Assembly (NCBI RefSeq): GCF_001687105.1
Contig: NZ_CP014595.1
Span: 992,001 to 1,056,000 of the forward strand
DNA from: Salipiger sp. CCB-MM3
GTDB taxonomy: Bacteria > Pseudomonadota > Alphaproteobacteria > Rhodobacterales > Rhodobacteraceae
Length of the DNA: 64,000 nucleotides
Direction of reading: 5' to 3'
Positions 8,629 to 20,585 of the stretch are shown here, one piece after another. The position numbers and the translations under genes were made by a program. Every line of letters begins with the position of its first letter. The stretch's first letter is position 1. Below the pieces are notes generated by a model. It was not told where the DNA came from, made no database searches, and worked only from the letters and a program-made list of their open reading frames with translations.

Positions 8629-9240
8629 TCAGCGCACGCACAGGATTTCGACGCGGCGGTTCTTCGCCATGCCTTCGGCGGTGCGGTTGCTCGCTACCGG
8701 ATAATTCTCGCCATAGCCGCGCACGTCGATCACCCGCGCGCCGTTGGCATTGGCCACCGCCGCGACCGAATTTGCACGGTTCAGGCTGAGGCGATCATTG
8801 TAGGCATTGCTGGCCCGCGCGTCGGTGTGGCCGACGATGATGTAGCCAAAGGCTTTCGAGTCGCGGAAGAACTCCTCGAGCCGGTAGCGGCTCTGCGGAT
8901 AGATCTTGTAGCTGTCGGTGGCGAAATACTGATCCGCCTTGAGCGTGCCGCAGATGTTGATCTCGTGGCAGACCGGGCGCCCGTCACGGGTCACGCGCGA
9001 GACCGCATAGCCTTCGGCGCCGTCGTCCATGACCCAGATCTCGCAGCCGTCAGGCGACAGCGAAATGCCCGGAATATACTGCTGCCCGCGGATCGTGCGG
9101 GTGTTCTGCGTCGAGATCACCGGAGTGTTGTAGCCTTCCGCGGCCGAGGCCGCCGGGGCGGCGATCCCGGTGAGGGCGAGCGCCGATACAGCTGCCACCC
9201 CCAGAACGCCGCGAAGGGCCTTGGAAAAGCGTTTCACCAC
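8629..9240 (-). CDS. OmpA-family envelope protein
   Basis: About 203 residues from a GTG at 9240. After a signal peptide (KRFSKALRGVLGVAAVSALA..APAASAAE) comes a domain with SPDGCEIWVMDDGAEGY and then a C-terminal OmpA-like peptidoglycan-binding domain: FATDSYKIYP..., VGHTDARASNAYNDRLS, and the end AEGMAKNRRVEILCVR. The protein probably tethers an outer-membrane or periplasmic module to peptidoglycan. I prefer the GTG at 9240 because AAGGGG lies upstream of it and it starts directly before the basic signal-peptide region; an in-frame start at 9288 is also possible. It sits between miaB and phoH, which are usually close neighbours. Confidence 0.85.
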   Translation of the reverse strand: MVKRFSKALRGVLGVAAVSALALTGIAAPAASAAEGYNTPVISTQNTRTIRGQQYIPGISLSPDGCEIWVMDDGAEGYAVSRVTRDGRPVCHEINICGTLKADQYFATDSYKIYPQSRYRLEEFFRDSKAFGYIIVGHTDARASNAYNDRLSLNRANSVAAVANANGARVIDVRGYGENYPVASNRTAEGMAKNRRVEILCVR

Positions 9241-9501
9241 AGCCTCTGTCCCCTTCAATCTGATACCCAATGAGACGAGGGGCGGCACATCCGGCCCTCC
9301 CCGCGCAAACCTATTACGGTTCGCGAGAGTATCAGCAATTTCTCGCCTGTGAAGGGAAAACCACCAGATATTGTGTCCGCAGCGACACCACCGGCGGCTC
9401 TGAGGCCGAACTGTCGCGGATCTGGGGTCAGTCAGACAAGTTAACCCGGCCCTGTGACAAAAATACGCCGCATTTTCCGCGCCGGAGGTGGCGGGCGATG
9501 C

Positions 9502-10809
9502 TTACAGCAATTCGCCCTTCAGCGAGTTGGGGCCAGACTCGACGATGCGCACCCGGCGCAGATCGCCCGGCTGCAGCCCCTCGCCCATCACATGCACCGC
9601 ATGCAGATAGTCGGACTTGCCTCCCATCTGCCCCGGCAGGCGGCCCGGCTTTTCAAAAAGCACCCCGACCTCTCGTCCGACCATCGCGTCCTGAAGCGCG
9701 CGCTGCTGTTTGGTGAGCAAAGCCTGCAGGCGCTGCAGGCGGTCGTCCTTTTCATCCTCGGGCACCTGCGGGCGCTCTGCCGCCGGCGTGCCGGGACGTT
9801 CGGAGTATTTGAACGAGAAGGCCGAGCCGTATTGCACCGCCTCGACCAGATCGAGCGTGGCCTGAAAATCCGCCTCGGTTTCTTCCGGGAAGCCGACGAT
9901 GAAATCCCCCGACATATGCAGATCGGGGCGCGCCGCGCGCAGCCGTTCGATGAGCTTGAGATAGCTCTCGGCGGTGTGCTGGCGGTTCATCCGCTTGAGA
10001 ATCTTGTCCGAGCCCGCCTGCACCGGCAGGTGCAGATAAGGCATCAGCTTTTCGACCTCGCCATGGGCGGCGATCAGGTCATCGTCCATGTCGTTGGGAT
10101 GCGAGGTGGTGAAGCGGATGCGCTCCAGCCCGTCGATCTTTGCCAGATCGCGGATGATCCCGGCCAGCCCCTTGTCGTGACCGTGGTAGGCGTTGACGTT
10201 CTGGCCCAGCAGGGTGATCTCGCGCACGCCGCGTTCGACCAGATCGCGCGCCTCGGCCATTACCCGCTCGGCGGGGCGCGACACCTCGGCACCGCGGGTA
10301 TAGGGCACGACGCAGAAGGCACAGAACTTGTCGCAGCCTTCCTGCACCGTCAGAAACGCGGTCGGGCCACGCTTGGCCTTGGGGCGCGACTTCAGCTTCT
10401 CGAATTTGTCTTCCTCGGGAAAATCGGTGTCGAGCGCCTTCACCCCTGCCCCTGCCTTCGCCTCCATCTCCGGCAGGCGGTGATAGCTCTGCGGGCCGAC
10501 CACCAGATCGACCATGGGCTGGCGCCGGATGATCTCTTCGCCCTCGGCCTGCGCCACGCAGCCCGCAACGCCGATCTTCAGGTCAGGCTTCTCGGCCTTC
10601 AGCCCTTTGTAGCGGCCCAATTCCGAATAGACCTTCTCGGCGGCCTTTTCGCGGATGTGGCAGGTGTTGAGCAGGATCATATCCGCATCATCGGGGCTCT
10701 GCGTCTCCACATAGCCCTGACCGCCGAGCGCTTCGACCATGCGCTCGCTGTCGTAGACATTCATCTGACAGCCATAGGTCTTGATGTAGAGCTTCTTGGG
10801 CTGGGACAT
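9502..10809 (-). CDS. miaB: tRNA-2-methylthio-N6-dimethylallyladenosine synthase
   Basis: 435 residues. The N-terminal UPF0004 domain starts [17 protein letters not shown] with the first cluster cysteines; the radical-SAM motif is [15 protein letters not shown] (CxxxCxxC); the TRAM domain is at the C-terminus ([13 protein letters not shown]...). MiaB methylthiolates i6A37 in tRNAs reading UNN codons, using SAM made by the nearby metK. The ATG at 10809 is chosen because homologues start at this point; the frame is open upstream but unlike MiaB. It is divergent from the 10922 gene, with 112 bases between them. Confidence 0.95.
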   Translation of the reverse strand: MSQPKKLYIKTYGCQMNVYDSERMVEALGGQGYVETQSPDDADMILLNTCHIREKAAEKVYSELGRYKGLKAEKPDLKIGVAGCVAQAEGEEIIRRQPMVDLVVGPQSYHRLPEMEAKAGAGVKALDTDFPEEDKFEKLKSRPKAKRGPTAFLTVQEGCDKFCAFCVVPYTRGAEVSRPAERVMAEARDLVERGVREITLLGQNVNAYHGHDKGLAGIIRDLAKIDGLERIRFTTSHPNDMDDDLIAAHGEVEKLMPYLHLPVQAGSDKILKRMNRQHTAESYLKLIERLRAARPDLHMSGDFIVGFPEETEADFQATLDLVEAVQYGSAFSFKYSERPGTPAAERPQVPEDEKDDRLQRLQALLTKQQRALQDAMVGREVGVLFEKPGRLPGQMGGKSDYLHAVHVMGEGLQPGDLRRVRIVESGPNSLKGELL

Positions 10810-10921
10810 GAGGGCGACTCCGGTTCCGCGGTTCAAGGCGTGCGCATACCGCAAACAGGCCCCGACTTGCAATGCATCCGCTTTTCCCCGACTGTCGCGA
10901 AAAACGCCGGGCAAAGAGCGG

Positions 10922-11791
10922 ATGCAGTATAGCGGGTTGAATGAGGCGCTGAAACAGGGCGTGACCGGGTCGGGCAAGCGCCCACTGGGGATGATCTTCT
11001 GCGAGGATCAGACCGAGGTGAACACCACCGCGCGCCACCTGATGCAGCTTGGCTTTTCTCCGGTGCTGCTGTTCATGCCGCCGCATCTGACGCTGTCGCC
11101 GGATGTCGCCGAACGCACCGCACGTATCGATTTCGAGCCGCACCACCCCGGGGCCGTGCAGCGCGCCGTGAGCCGCGTCGCCGCCGCTGCGCCGCGGCGC
11201 TGGATGCACTACTGTTACAACGCCGAGTTCCTGTTCTACCCGTTCTGCGAGACGCGCAGCGTCGGCGAGATGCTCGCCTTCCACACCGAAGAGCGGCGCG
11301 ATGCCATGCTCACCTATGTGGTCGATCTTTATGCCGGTGACCTGAAGCACGCGCCGGACGCGGTGTCGCTTGACGACGCATGGCTGGACCGCTCGGGCTA
11401 TTACGCGCTGGCGCGCAGCGATGCGCCGCGCGGCGGGGCGCCCAAGGAGCGGCAACTGGATTTCTTCGGTGGTCTGCGTTGGCGCTACGAGGAGCATGTG
11501 CCGCCCGAGCGGCGCAAGATCGACCGGATCGCCCTCTTCCGTGCCAAGCGCGGGCTGGTGCTGCGCGAGGATCACACCTTCTCGGATGAGGAATACAACA
11601 CCTACGCCTGTCCGTGGCACAACAACCTGACCGCTGCGCTGGCCTCATTCCGCACCGCCAAGGCGCTGAAACGAAATCCCGGCTCCAGCCACGACATCGC
11701 AAGCTTCCGCTGGCACAATTCGGCGCGTTTCGAATGGCACTCGCGGCAGCTGCTGGATCTGGGGCTGATGGAGCCGGGACAGTGGTTCTGA
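10922..11791 (+). CDS. Conserved protein, possibly glycosyltransferase-like
   Basis: 289 residues from the ATG at 10922, which has a purine-rich AAAGAGCGG in front. No signal peptide or membrane helix. The protein has an N-terminal segment [20 protein letters not shown] that looks like the first strand of a GT-A-type fold, then [37 protein letters not shown] and a C-terminal region rich in Trp, His and Arg ([19 protein letters not shown]). The middle resembles uncharacterised family 2 glycosyltransferases I remember from this order, but the resemblance is weak and no DxD motif is obvious. It is divergent from miaB and ends 3 bases from the convergent reductase gene. Confidence 0.6.
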   Translation: MQYSGLNEALKQGVTGSGKRPLGMIFCEDQTEVNTTARHLMQLGFSPVLLFMPPHLTLSPDVAERTARIDFEPHHPGAVQRAVSRVAAAAPRRWMHYCYNAEFLFYPFCETRSVGEMLAFHTEERRDAMLTYVVDLYAGDLKHAPDAVSLDDAWLDRSGYYALARSDAPRGGAPKERQLDFFGGLRWRYEEHVPPERRKIDRIALFRAKRGLVLREDHTFSDEEYNTYACPWHNNLTAALASFRTAKALKRNPGSSHDIASFRWHNSARFEWHSRQLLDLGLMEPGQWF

Positions 11792-11794
11792 GCG

Positions 11795-12481
11795 TCAGTC
11801 GAACTCTTCCATGACGATCCGGTCTTCGGACACGCCGATCGACTTCAGCGCCGCGGCCATGTCATCCAGCATCGGGTCCGGCCCGCAGACATAGCAAACA
11901 TCGCGATCGGCAGAAACCACGCCCGCAAGCAAGTCCGCGTCGATCTTTTCGCGGTGCAGCGGGCTTTGCTCTTCATCGGTGACGATGAAACGAGTGTCGA
12001 GCCCGGCCATCTGCTCGAAGCTTTCGCGCAGGATGATGTCGGCCTCGATCTTGTTGGAAAACACCAGCGTGTTGCCCGCAAGCGTGCCATTCTCGGCCAG
12101 CTTCTTGCGCAGGATGGCGATGAAGGGCGTGACCCCGGCGCCGCCCGCGATGAACACGCCATCCCCCTGGTCTTCGATCGCGCCCCAAGGCTCCTCGACC
12201 AGCACCGTATCGCCGGGTTGCATCTTGCCGATGCGCTCGGTCACCCCGTCATGGCCATCGGCGCTTTCGGGATAGGATTTGATGACGAACTCAAGAGCGC
12301 CTTCGCCGGGCAGCGAGGTGAAGGTGAAGGGGCGCTTCTCTTCGCGCCAGCCGTCACGGTCGAGCGCCATGTCGATGGCCTGTCCTGGGGTGAACTCCAG
12401 CCCCTCCGGCTTGTCGAACACCAGGTGGTGCACGTCGTGGGTCAGCGGCTCGATGGATTGCAGCGTAAGCTTGCGGCTCAT
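11795..12481 (-). CDS. Ferredoxin-NADP reductase-like flavin oxidoreductase
   Basis: 228 residues. An N-terminal FAD-binding beta-barrel contains EFTPGQAIDMAL and the flavin motif REEKRPFTFTSLP (RxFTF in place of the usual RxYS/T). The C-terminal NAD(P) domain contains GVFIAGGAGVTPFIAIL and VCYVCGPDPMLDDM. The acidic C-terminus ends MEEFD. It is a small reductase without its own iron-sulfur domain, so it needs a separate electron partner, which is not visible here. The ATG at 12481 has a strong AGGAGG upstream. It is convergent with the 10922 gene. Confidence 0.88.
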   Translation of the reverse strand: MSRKLTLQSIEPLTHDVHHLVFDKPEGLEFTPGQAIDMALDRDGWREEKRPFTFTSLPGEGALEFVIKSYPESADGHDGVTERIGKMQPGDTVLVEEPWGAIEDQGDGVFIAGGAGVTPFIAILRKKLAENGTLAGNTLVFSNKIEADIILRESFEQMAGLDTRFIVTDEEQSPLHREKIDADLLAGVVSADRDVCYVCGPDPMLDDMAAALKSIGVSEDRIVMEEFD

Positions 12482-12560
12482 GATGGGCCTCCTTTCTCGG
12501 TTACCCGAAAAACGCCCATGCCGGGCGCCAGGTTCCCGCCCAAAGCTTCGCCCTTCCCAC

Positions 12561-12625
12561 CTTCTTCTCTTCAAAAGTACGCCGGGGTGAATTGGCCGCA
12601 GGCCAAGAGGGGCAGCGCCCCTCCC
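12561..12625. repeat. Palindromic intergenic element, copy B
   Basis: On the minus strand the element reads GGGGCGCTGCCCC, then TTGGCC-TGC-GGCCAA, then CCCCGGCGTACTTTT, then GAAGAGAAGAAGG. It has the same parts as the element at 7109-7163. It lies downstream of irr and upstream of the reductase gene, where its two hairpins could end irr transcription. Confidence 0.55.
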
Positions 12626-12645
12626 TTCACGTCAACTACGACCGC

Positions 12646-13062
12646 TCACTTCTTGCGCAGGCGGATCACCACATCGACCGACGCAATCTCGGCACCTTCG
12701 GGGGCCTGCGGCAGCTTCGAGATCACCAGTTCCTCCGACGGCGCGTCGGTCAGATGCCCCTCGCCTTCCCAGAAGAAATGCGGGTGGTCATGGGTGTTGG
12801 TGTCGAAATAGCTGCGATTGCCGTCGACGGTCACTTCCTGAATCAGCCCCGCTTCGCAGAAGGCGCGCAGCGTGTTGTAGACCGTGGCGAGCGACACGCT
12901 CTCGCCCTGCGACTGCGCCGCGGCGAAGAGGCTCTCTGCGGTGACGTGCCGATCTTTGCCGTCGCCGACGAGAAGCGCCGCCAGCGCAACGCGCTGCCGG
13001 GTGGGCCGGAGCCCTGCCTGGTTCAACCAGTCACTGCCTCTCTGGATGGCTTCGGAAGTCAT
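12646..13062 (-). CDS. irr: Fur-family iron response regulator Irr
   Basis: 138 residues. The N-terminal winged helix (LRPTRQRVALAALLVGDG, VSLATVYNTLRAFCEAGLIQEV) and the HxH-type metal/heme site DTNTHDHPHFFWEGEGHL mark a Fur-family protein; this sequence pattern and the position next to fabA are typical of Irr in alphaproteobacteria. Irr responds to heme status and represses or activates iron-linked genes. The cysteine-containing heme regulatory motif of Bradyrhizobium Irr is not seen at the N-terminus. The start is the ATG at 13062; an ATG 11 codons upstream (13095) is possible. It is divergent from fabA. Confidence 0.88.
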   Translation of the reverse strand: MTSEAIQRGSDWLNQAGLRPTRQRVALAALLVGDGKDRHVTAESLFAAAQSQGESVSLATVYNTLRAFCEAGLIQEVTVDGNRSYFDTNTHDHPHFFWEGEGHLTDAPSEELVISKLPQAPEGAEIASVDVVIRLRKK

Positions 13063-13250
13063 TCGTTGGTCCGCTCGGCTGTCTGTGCCTGCCATATATA
13101 GAGGACCAGCCCCCCCTATTTCAAACGGAAAACCTACGTGCCAAGTGCGCGGGCCCCAACGCGCCGCGTCGACGCGCAGGCTTGCATGGCGCGGTTTCGC
13201 GGTGATAGAGGGGGCGCAACTTGACACAAAGGACAAAGGGGCGCGCCTGC

Positions 13251-13760
13251 ATGGCCGACTATCCGACCAGCTTCGGCAAGGAAGATCTTCTGAAATGCGC
13301 GCGCGGCGAGCTCTTCGGAGAGGGCAATGCCCAGCTTCCGGCGCCGCCCATGCTGATGATGGACCGCATCACCGAGATCTCCGGCGACGGTGGCCTGCAT
13401 GGCAAGGGCCACGTGGTGGCGGAATTCGACATCACCCCGGACCTGTGGTTCTTCGACTGCCATTTCCCCGGCAACCCGATCATGCCCGGCTGCCTCGGCC
13501 TCGACGGCCTGTGGCAGCTGACCGGCTTCAACCTCGGCTGGCGCGGCTGGCTGGGCCGCGGCTACGCGCTTGGCGTGGGTGAGGTGAAGCTGACCGGCAT
13601 GGTGCGCCCGGATCGCAAGATGCTGACCTACAAGGTCGATTTCACCAAGGCCGTGCAGACCCGCCGCCTGACCATGGGCGTTGCTGACGGCATCGTCGAG
13701 GCAGATGGCGAAGTCATCTACCAAGTCAAAGACATGAAAGTCGCTCTCTCCGAGAGCTGA
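13251..13760 (+). CDS. fabA: 3-hydroxydecanoyl-[ACP] dehydratase/isomerase
   Basis: 169 residues. The hot-dog fold enzyme is recognised by [13 protein letters not shown] and by [20 protein letters not shown] with the catalytic His at residue 71. FabA dehydrates 3-hydroxydecanoyl-ACP and isomerises the product to the cis-3 form, the branch point to unsaturated fatty acids. It is followed by fabB after 14 bases and then fabI, forming one operon. I chose the ATG at 13251, ten codons into the open frame, because homologues start at MADYPTSF. Confidence 0.96.
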   Translation: MADYPTSFGKEDLLKCARGELFGEGNAQLPAPPMLMMDRITEISGDGGLHGKGHVVAEFDITPDLWFFDCHFPGNPIMPGCLGLDGLWQLTGFNLGWRGWLGRGYALGVGEVKLTGMVRPDRKMLTYKVDFTKAVQTRRLTMGVADGIVEADGEVIYQVKDMKVALSES

Positions 13761-13774
13761 GAGGGAGGGTTCCC

Positions 13775-15004
13775 ATGCGTCGAGTCGTCGTCACCGGACT
13801 GGGCATCGTATCGTCCATCGGCAACAACGCCGAAGAAGTTCTCGCCTCGCTGAAGGCGGGCCGCTCCGGCATCAGCGCCAACGCGCAGATGCAAGAGCAC
13901 GGGTTCCGCAGCCAGATCGCCGGTGCGGTCGATCTGGACGTGGCAGAGCACGTGGACAAGCGCACCCTGCGCTTCATGGGCCCGGGTGCGGCCTATGCCC
14001 ATATCGCCATGACGCAGGCCATCGCCGATGCGGGGCTTGAGGAGTCGGATGTGGTCAACCCGCGCACCGGCCTCGTCGCCGGGTCGGGCGGCCCGTCGAC
14101 CTCGGCGCTGCTGACCGCGCATCAGACCGTTCTGAAGACCGGCGGCACCAAGCGCGTCGGCCCCTTCGCGGTGCCCAAAGCGATGTGCTCGACGATCTCG
14201 GCGAACCTGTCGACCGCGTTCAAGATCAAGGGCATCAACTACTCGATCACCTCGGCCTGCTCGACCTCGCTGCACTGTATCGGCAACGCCGCCGAGCAGA
14301 TCATGATGGGCAAGCAGGACGTGATGTTCGCCGGCGGCGGGGAAGAGCTCGACTGGACCCTGTCGTGCCTCTTCGACGCCATGGGCGCGATGAGCTCGAA
14401 GTACAACGACACCCCCGAGAAGGCCTCGCGCGCCTTCGACGCGGGCCGCGACGGTTTCGTCATCTCGGCGGGCGGCGGCATCGTCGTGCTCGAAGAGTTG
14501 GAGCACGCCAAGGCACGCGGTGCCAAGATTTATGCGGAAGTGACCGGCTACGCCGCCACCTCCGACGGCCATGACATGGTCGCCCCTTCAGGCGAGGGCG
14601 GCGAGCGCGCCATGCGCCTTGCGCTGCAGACCCTGCCCGAGCACCGCAAGGTCGGCTACATCAACGCGCATGGCACCTCGACCCCGGTCGGCGACGTGGG
14701 CGAGATCGAGGCGGTGCGCCGCGTCTTCGGCGATGGCAGCACGCCGCTGGTCTCCTCGACCAAGTCGATGACCGGTCACAGCCAGGGTGCAACTGGCGCG
14801 CAAGAGGCGATCTATTGTCTGCTGATGTTGCAGAACGACTTCATCGCCCCTTCGATCAACGTCGAGACGCTGGACCCGGCGCTGAAACCCGCAGAGATTG
14901 CCACCAGCCTCGTCGAGAACGCAGGTCTCGATACGGTGATGACCAACTCCTTCGGCTTCGGCGGCACCAACGGGTCGATGCTGCTCAGCAAATATCAAGA
15001 ATAA
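13775..15004 (+). CDS. fabB: Beta-ketoacyl-ACP synthase I
   Basis: 409 residues. The Cys-His-His triad of condensing enzymes is visible: Cys162 in [19 protein letters not shown], His in [12 protein letters not shown] and His in [19 protein letters not shown]. The C-terminal [13 protein letters not shown] is the usual end motif. FabB elongates cis-3-decenoyl-ACP made by FabA and so commits it to the unsaturated pathway. It has a purine-rich GAGAGGGAGGG before the start, and is coupled to fabA and fabI by gaps of 14 and 16 bases. Confidence 0.96.
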   Translation: MRRVVVTGLGIVSSIGNNAEEVLASLKAGRSGISANAQMQEHGFRSQIAGAVDLDVAEHVDKRTLRFMGPGAAYAHIAMTQAIADAGLEESDVVNPRTGLVAGSGGPSTSALLTAHQTVLKTGGTKRVGPFAVPKAMCSTISANLSTAFKIKGINYSITSACSTSLHCIGNAAEQIMMGKQDVMFAGGGEELDWTLSCLFDAMGAMSSKYNDTPEKASRAFDAGRDGFVISAGGGIVVLEELEHAKARGAKIYAEVTGYAATSDGHDMVAPSGEGGERAMRLALQTLPEHRKVGYINAHGTSTPVGDVGEIEAVRRVFGDGSTPLVSSTKSMTGHSQGATGAQEAIYCLLMLQNDFIAPSINVETLDPALKPAEIATSLVENAGLDTVMTNSFGFGGTNGSMLLSKYQE

Positions 15005-15020
15005 CAGGCGAGAGACGGAC

Positions 15021-15812
15021 ATGGGCGAGCTTCTCAAGGGCAAGCGCGGGCTGATCATGGGGGTGGCGAACGACCGCTCCATCGCGTGGGGCATCGCCAA
15101 GGCGCTGCACGAGGCGGGGGCGGAGCTTGCCTTCACCTATCAGGGCGAGGCTTTCGGCAAGCGGCTGGAGCCGCTGGCGCAGAGCGTCGGCTCGGATTTC
15201 ATGGTCGATGTGGACGTCACCGACGACGCCTCGCTCGACGCCGCCTTCGAACAGCTTGGCGCGCGCTGGCCGACCATCGACTTCGTGGTCCACGCCATCG
15301 CGTTCTCGGACAAATCCGAGCTGACCGGCCGGTTCCTCAACACCAGCCGCTCGAACTTCAAGAACTCGATGGACATCTCCTGCTACTCGTTCATCGAAGT
15401 GGCGCGCCGCGCGCATCCGCTGATGGTCGAGAACGGCGGCACGCTGCTGACGCTCACCTACGACGGCTCGATCAAGGTCGTGCCGAATTACAACGTCATG
15501 GGCGTGGCCAAGGCGGCGCTGGAATCGGCGACCCGTTATCTGGCGAACGACCTCGGCCCCGAGGGCATCCGCGTGAACGCGATCTCCCCCGGCCCGATGA
15601 AGACCCTCGCGGGCGCGGCCATCGGCGGCGCGCGCAAGACCTACAAGTTCACCGAGCAGAACACCCCGCTGCGCTCCAACGCGACGCTCGAGGCGGTGGG
15701 CGGCACGGCGGTCTATCTGGTCTCCGACGCGGGCGCCTGCACCACGGGCGAGATCCTGCATGTGGACGGCGGCTTCCATATCCTCGGCATGCCGCAGGCC
15801 GAGAACATCTGA
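15021..15812 (+). CDS. fabI: Enoyl-[ACP] reductase (NADH), FabI
   Basis: 263 residues. The short-chain dehydrogenase-like FabI signature is present: GKRGLIMGVANDRSIAWGIA at the N-terminus (nucleotide site) and the Tyr-Lys pair in NYNVMGVAKAALES. FabI carries out the last reduction of each elongation cycle. It ends the fabA-fabB-fabI operon and is followed by an intrinsic terminator. Confidence 0.96.
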   Translation: MGELLKGKRGLIMGVANDRSIAWGIAKALHEAGAELAFTYQGEAFGKRLEPLAQSVGSDFMVDVDVTDDASLDAAFEQLGARWPTIDFVVHAIAFSDKSELTGRFLNTSRSNFKNSMDISCYSFIEVARRAHPLMVENGGTLLTLTYDGSIKVVPNYNVMGVAKAALESATRYLANDLGPEGIRVNAISPGPMKTLAGAAIGGARKTYKFTEQNTPLRSNATLEAVGGTAVYLVSDAGACTTGEILHVDGGFHILGMPQAENI

Positions 15813-15835
15813 GGCCCTGCCCTCTTTTGAGATGC

Positions 15836-15864
15836 AAAAGCCCGGCCATTGGCCGGGCTTTTTT
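15836..15864 (+). terminator. Intrinsic terminator of the fab operon
   Basis: An inverted repeat (aaaagcccggcc / ggccgggctttttt) with a 3-nt ATT loop and a run of six T, 24 bases after the fabI stop. It may also work in the other direction for the convergent CoA-transferase gene. Confidence 0.92.
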
Positions 15865-15922
15865 CATTTCATCGAGCACTGAACGCCCGGAGCAAGGCGA
15901 AGCCGCCGGGCCAGCGCCTGCC

Positions 15923-18427
<2,505 letters not shown>

Positions 18428-18475
18428 TCTGCCCCTGATCGGACCTGCCCTGACCGCGCGCCGGTTCCAGTGGCC

Positions 18476-19711
18476 TCAGTGGCCGCCCGAAAACACCAGT
18501 GTCTGCACCGGCAGGAACAGCATCCGCAGCCGCAGCCCCGCCGCGTGCACGACGCCAATCGTGTCCACCACATGCAGGAAGACGCGCTTGCCGGTGCTCA
18601 TCTCCTCATGTTCGAGCCGGTGGTGATTGTCGGTATAGAGCATCACGGTGCAGCTGCTGCCCGGTGGCACATTGGTGGGCTGATCCGAATAAAGCGGCTC
18701 GAGATAGACCAGCACGCTGCCCGGTCGCACGTCGTCCTGCGGATCGACAAGCCGATCCGAGGGACGCAACTGACCGGACGGAATCACGTCCTGCACTTCG
18801 GTCACCACCAGCGGAATGATGTCGAGCGGTTTGCTCATGCAGCCCATCTCTCCGACCATGCCGGGATGGATCACCTGTGCGGCGATCTGGTTGAACGCGC
18901 CCTGAAAGCGCTCCTTTCCAGCCTCGGTCGGCACGAAGATCCCCGCGGGCCGCGCAAGCGGGCTGATGAAATCCCCCACCTGCAGGGCCAGTTGCTCGAT
19001 CCGCCCATCGACCCCGGCAGAGATCAGCGTCTTGTCAAACTCGGCCTTGGCCAGCGCCAGCTGCGCCCGCGCGCTTTCGAGCTTGGCGGGCAGCACCTCG
19101 TCGATCTGCTGCTGCGCGCTTTCCTTCTGCAGTTCGGCCGCCCGCAACTGCGCCTCGCGCTGATCGACGATATTCTCGTAGCGCTCGATCTCCACAAGCC
19201 GCACCGCGCTCGAGCCCTGATCGCGCAGCTGCTCGTTTCGTGCCAACTCTTCCTGCGCCTGAACCAAGGCCGCGCGCGCCTGCGCGATACCCGCGTCGGC
19301 CTGCGCCAAATCGGTCTGCGCCAGCTTCGCCGAAGCCTCGGTCTCGGCCAGCAGCGCCTGCGCCGCATCCACCTGCGCCTGTTGCGACAGCCCGTCGAGC
19401 CGCACCAGCGGATCGCCCGCCGACACCCTCTCATTGTTCTCGACGTAAATCTCCGACACCCGCCCGCTCACCTGCGGCAGGATCGTCACCGTGCGGAAGT
19501 AGGACGACACCGAGATGCTGGCGGGGTGATAGTAGAACAGCACGGTGATCAGCGAGACGGTGAGGAAAATCCACAGCGTCAGCCCCCAGCGCAATTCGTA
19601 CCAGACCGAAAACAGCGTCAGTTCGTGCCCAAAGCGTTTGCCCTGCGCGTAGCGGCGATAGAGGTAGTCCGGCACGAGCGAGACCAGCGAACAAAGGATG
19701 GCTTCAAGCAT
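18476..19711 (-). CDS. HlyD-family membrane fusion protein
   Basis: 411 residues. One membrane helix near residues 45-65 (LTLWIFLTVSLITVLFYY) is followed by the biotinyl-lipoyl half motif TVTILPQVSGRVSEIYVENN, a long Ala/Gln/Glu-rich coiled coil (residues about 105-215), and a barrel region with DKTLISAGVDGRI. It should form a periplasmic adaptor. The gene starts 2 bases after the stop of the small membrane protein gene upstream. No ABC, MFS or RND pump gene is nearby, as in the E. coli yibH and yiaV genes, which pair with a DUF3302 protein. Confidence 0.88.
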   Translation of the reverse strand: MLEAILCSLVSLVPDYLYRRYAQGKRFGHELTLFSVWYELRWGLTLWIFLTVSLITVLFYYHPASISVSSYFRTVTILPQVSGRVSEIYVENNERVSAGDPLVRLDGLSQQAQVDAAQALLAETEASAKLAQTDLAQADAGIAQARAALVQAQEELARNEQLRDQGSSAVRLVEIERYENIVDQREAQLRAAELQKESAQQQIDEVLPAKLESARAQLALAKAEFDKTLISAGVDGRIEQLALQVGDFISPLARPAGIFVPTEAGKERFQGAFNQIAAQVIHPGMVGEMGCMSKPLDIIPLVVTEVQDVIPSGQLRPSDRLVDPQDDVRPGSVLVYLEPLYSDQPTNVPPGSSCTVMLYTDNHHRLEHEEMSTGKRVFLHVVDTIGVVHAAGLRLRMLFLPVQTLVFSGGH

Positions 19712-19713
19712 GC

Positions 19714-20142
19714 TCAGCCCTCCCCGTCATGATGGCGGAAGGCCGGCTGTGGGGCGTCGCCCTCTGGGACATTCTCGTTGATGGGACGGCCGGCAAGCTT
19801 TGCCAAGGAGCGGGCGATGGACTGCAGCGGCGAGAGCATGTCTGGAAACTGAAAGCCCGCCACCAGAACCGCCGCGACCCAGAACAGGTTGTTGTGGGTG
19901 AACAGCGCCAGCAGCGCGAGGATCCCGACGATCTGCAACTGCGGATGGCTCGACTTATGCGCCATGCGCTCGGGGATCGAATGGAGCGTCAGATAAAGAA
20001 CACCAAGGCCGATGATCAGCACGATCCCGAAGATCGCCATCGCCGTGAACAATACATCACTGCCATCCGCGCCGGCCACATATCCAGGAATGTGCTCCGG
20101 AGCCAATGGGTGGATCGCTTGTGACTCCACCGCCAACTCCAT
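19714..20142 (-). CDS. Small inner-membrane protein paired with the HlyD-like gene (DUF3302-like)
   Basis: 142 residues with two clear hydrophobic stretches (VLFTAMAIFGIVLIIGLGVL and QIVGILALLALFTHNNLFWV) and a hydrophilic C-terminus ending FRHHDGEG. Length, topology and position upstream of an HlyD-type gene recall YibI/YiaW (DUF3302) of E. coli, though I judge this by pattern and not by alignment. The start ATG at 20142 has no clear Shine-Dalgarno sequence, so the N-terminus is uncertain. A hairpin at 20163-20190 lies in its leader. Confidence 0.65.
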   Translation of the reverse strand: MELAVESQAIHPLAPEHIPGYVAGADGSDVLFTAMAIFGIVLIIGLGVLYLTLHSIPERMAHKSSHPQLQIVGILALLALFTHNNLFWVAAVLVAGFQFPDMLSPLQSIARSLAKLAGRPINENVPEGDAPQPAFRHHDGEG

Positions 20143-20444
20143 GAAAATTAATCAATTGCCTCACGATAGGCAGATTCGCGCGCCTGTCGTTAGCTTTTTC
20201 AGACCCGCGTGGAGATTGCCGAGGGAGGCGGCTCTGGCAGAGCAAGCGGCGCGCTGGCACGACCTCAGAGAAGGGGAGCTCTCGGGCGGATCGTGGCGCA
20301 AAGGGCCAGATGGACCTTGGCGAACGAACTAGGCGCTGCCGCCCTGGTATGAGTTCAAAGTCCGGATGTGCGCGCCAAAATACGCTACGCCTCGGCTGCC
20401 CATGGACAAAAGCCGATGCAAAACAATGCTTTGGGATTGATCAG
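20143..20444. other. Intergenic region, no gene seen
   Basis: About 300 bases between the small membrane protein and tRNA-Leu. A 9-bp imperfect hairpin at 20163-20190, followed on the plus strand by TTAGCTTTTTC, is the only structure I see. It may be part of the leader of the 20142 gene or a terminator for something read from the right. I find no supported coding frame. Confidence 0.45.
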
Positions 20445-20529
20445 TGGTACCCGCGGCCGGACTCGAACCGGCACGCCATAAAGGCTAGGGATTTTAAGTC
20501 CCCTGTGTCTACCATTCCACCACGCGGGC
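20445..20529 (-). tRNA. tRNA-Leu (anticodon UAA)
   Basis: 85 nt including an encoded CCA end. The acceptor stem GCCCGCG pairs with CGCGGGT (one G-U), the D-arm carries GGTAGACAC, the anticodon loop is CTTAAAA giving UAA, a long variable arm follows as expected for a class II tRNA, and the T-arm has GGTTCGAGTCC. It lies alone on the minus strand. Confidence 0.97.
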
Positions 20530-20530
20530 C

Positions 20531-20575
20531 CGCGCCCTCTGTGCCGGATTTCGGCACGCTTGGCCAGAGGGCGCG
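20531..20575 (-). terminator. Nested hairpin between the META gene and tRNA-Leu
   Basis: An outer inverted repeat (cgcgccctctg with cagagggcgcg) encloses an inner hairpin (gtgccg / cggcac). It lies between the stop of the 20586 gene and the tRNA 5' end, and may terminate that gene. There is no T-run, so the role is uncertain. Confidence 0.4.
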
Positions 20576-20585
20576 ACGCAGCAGA

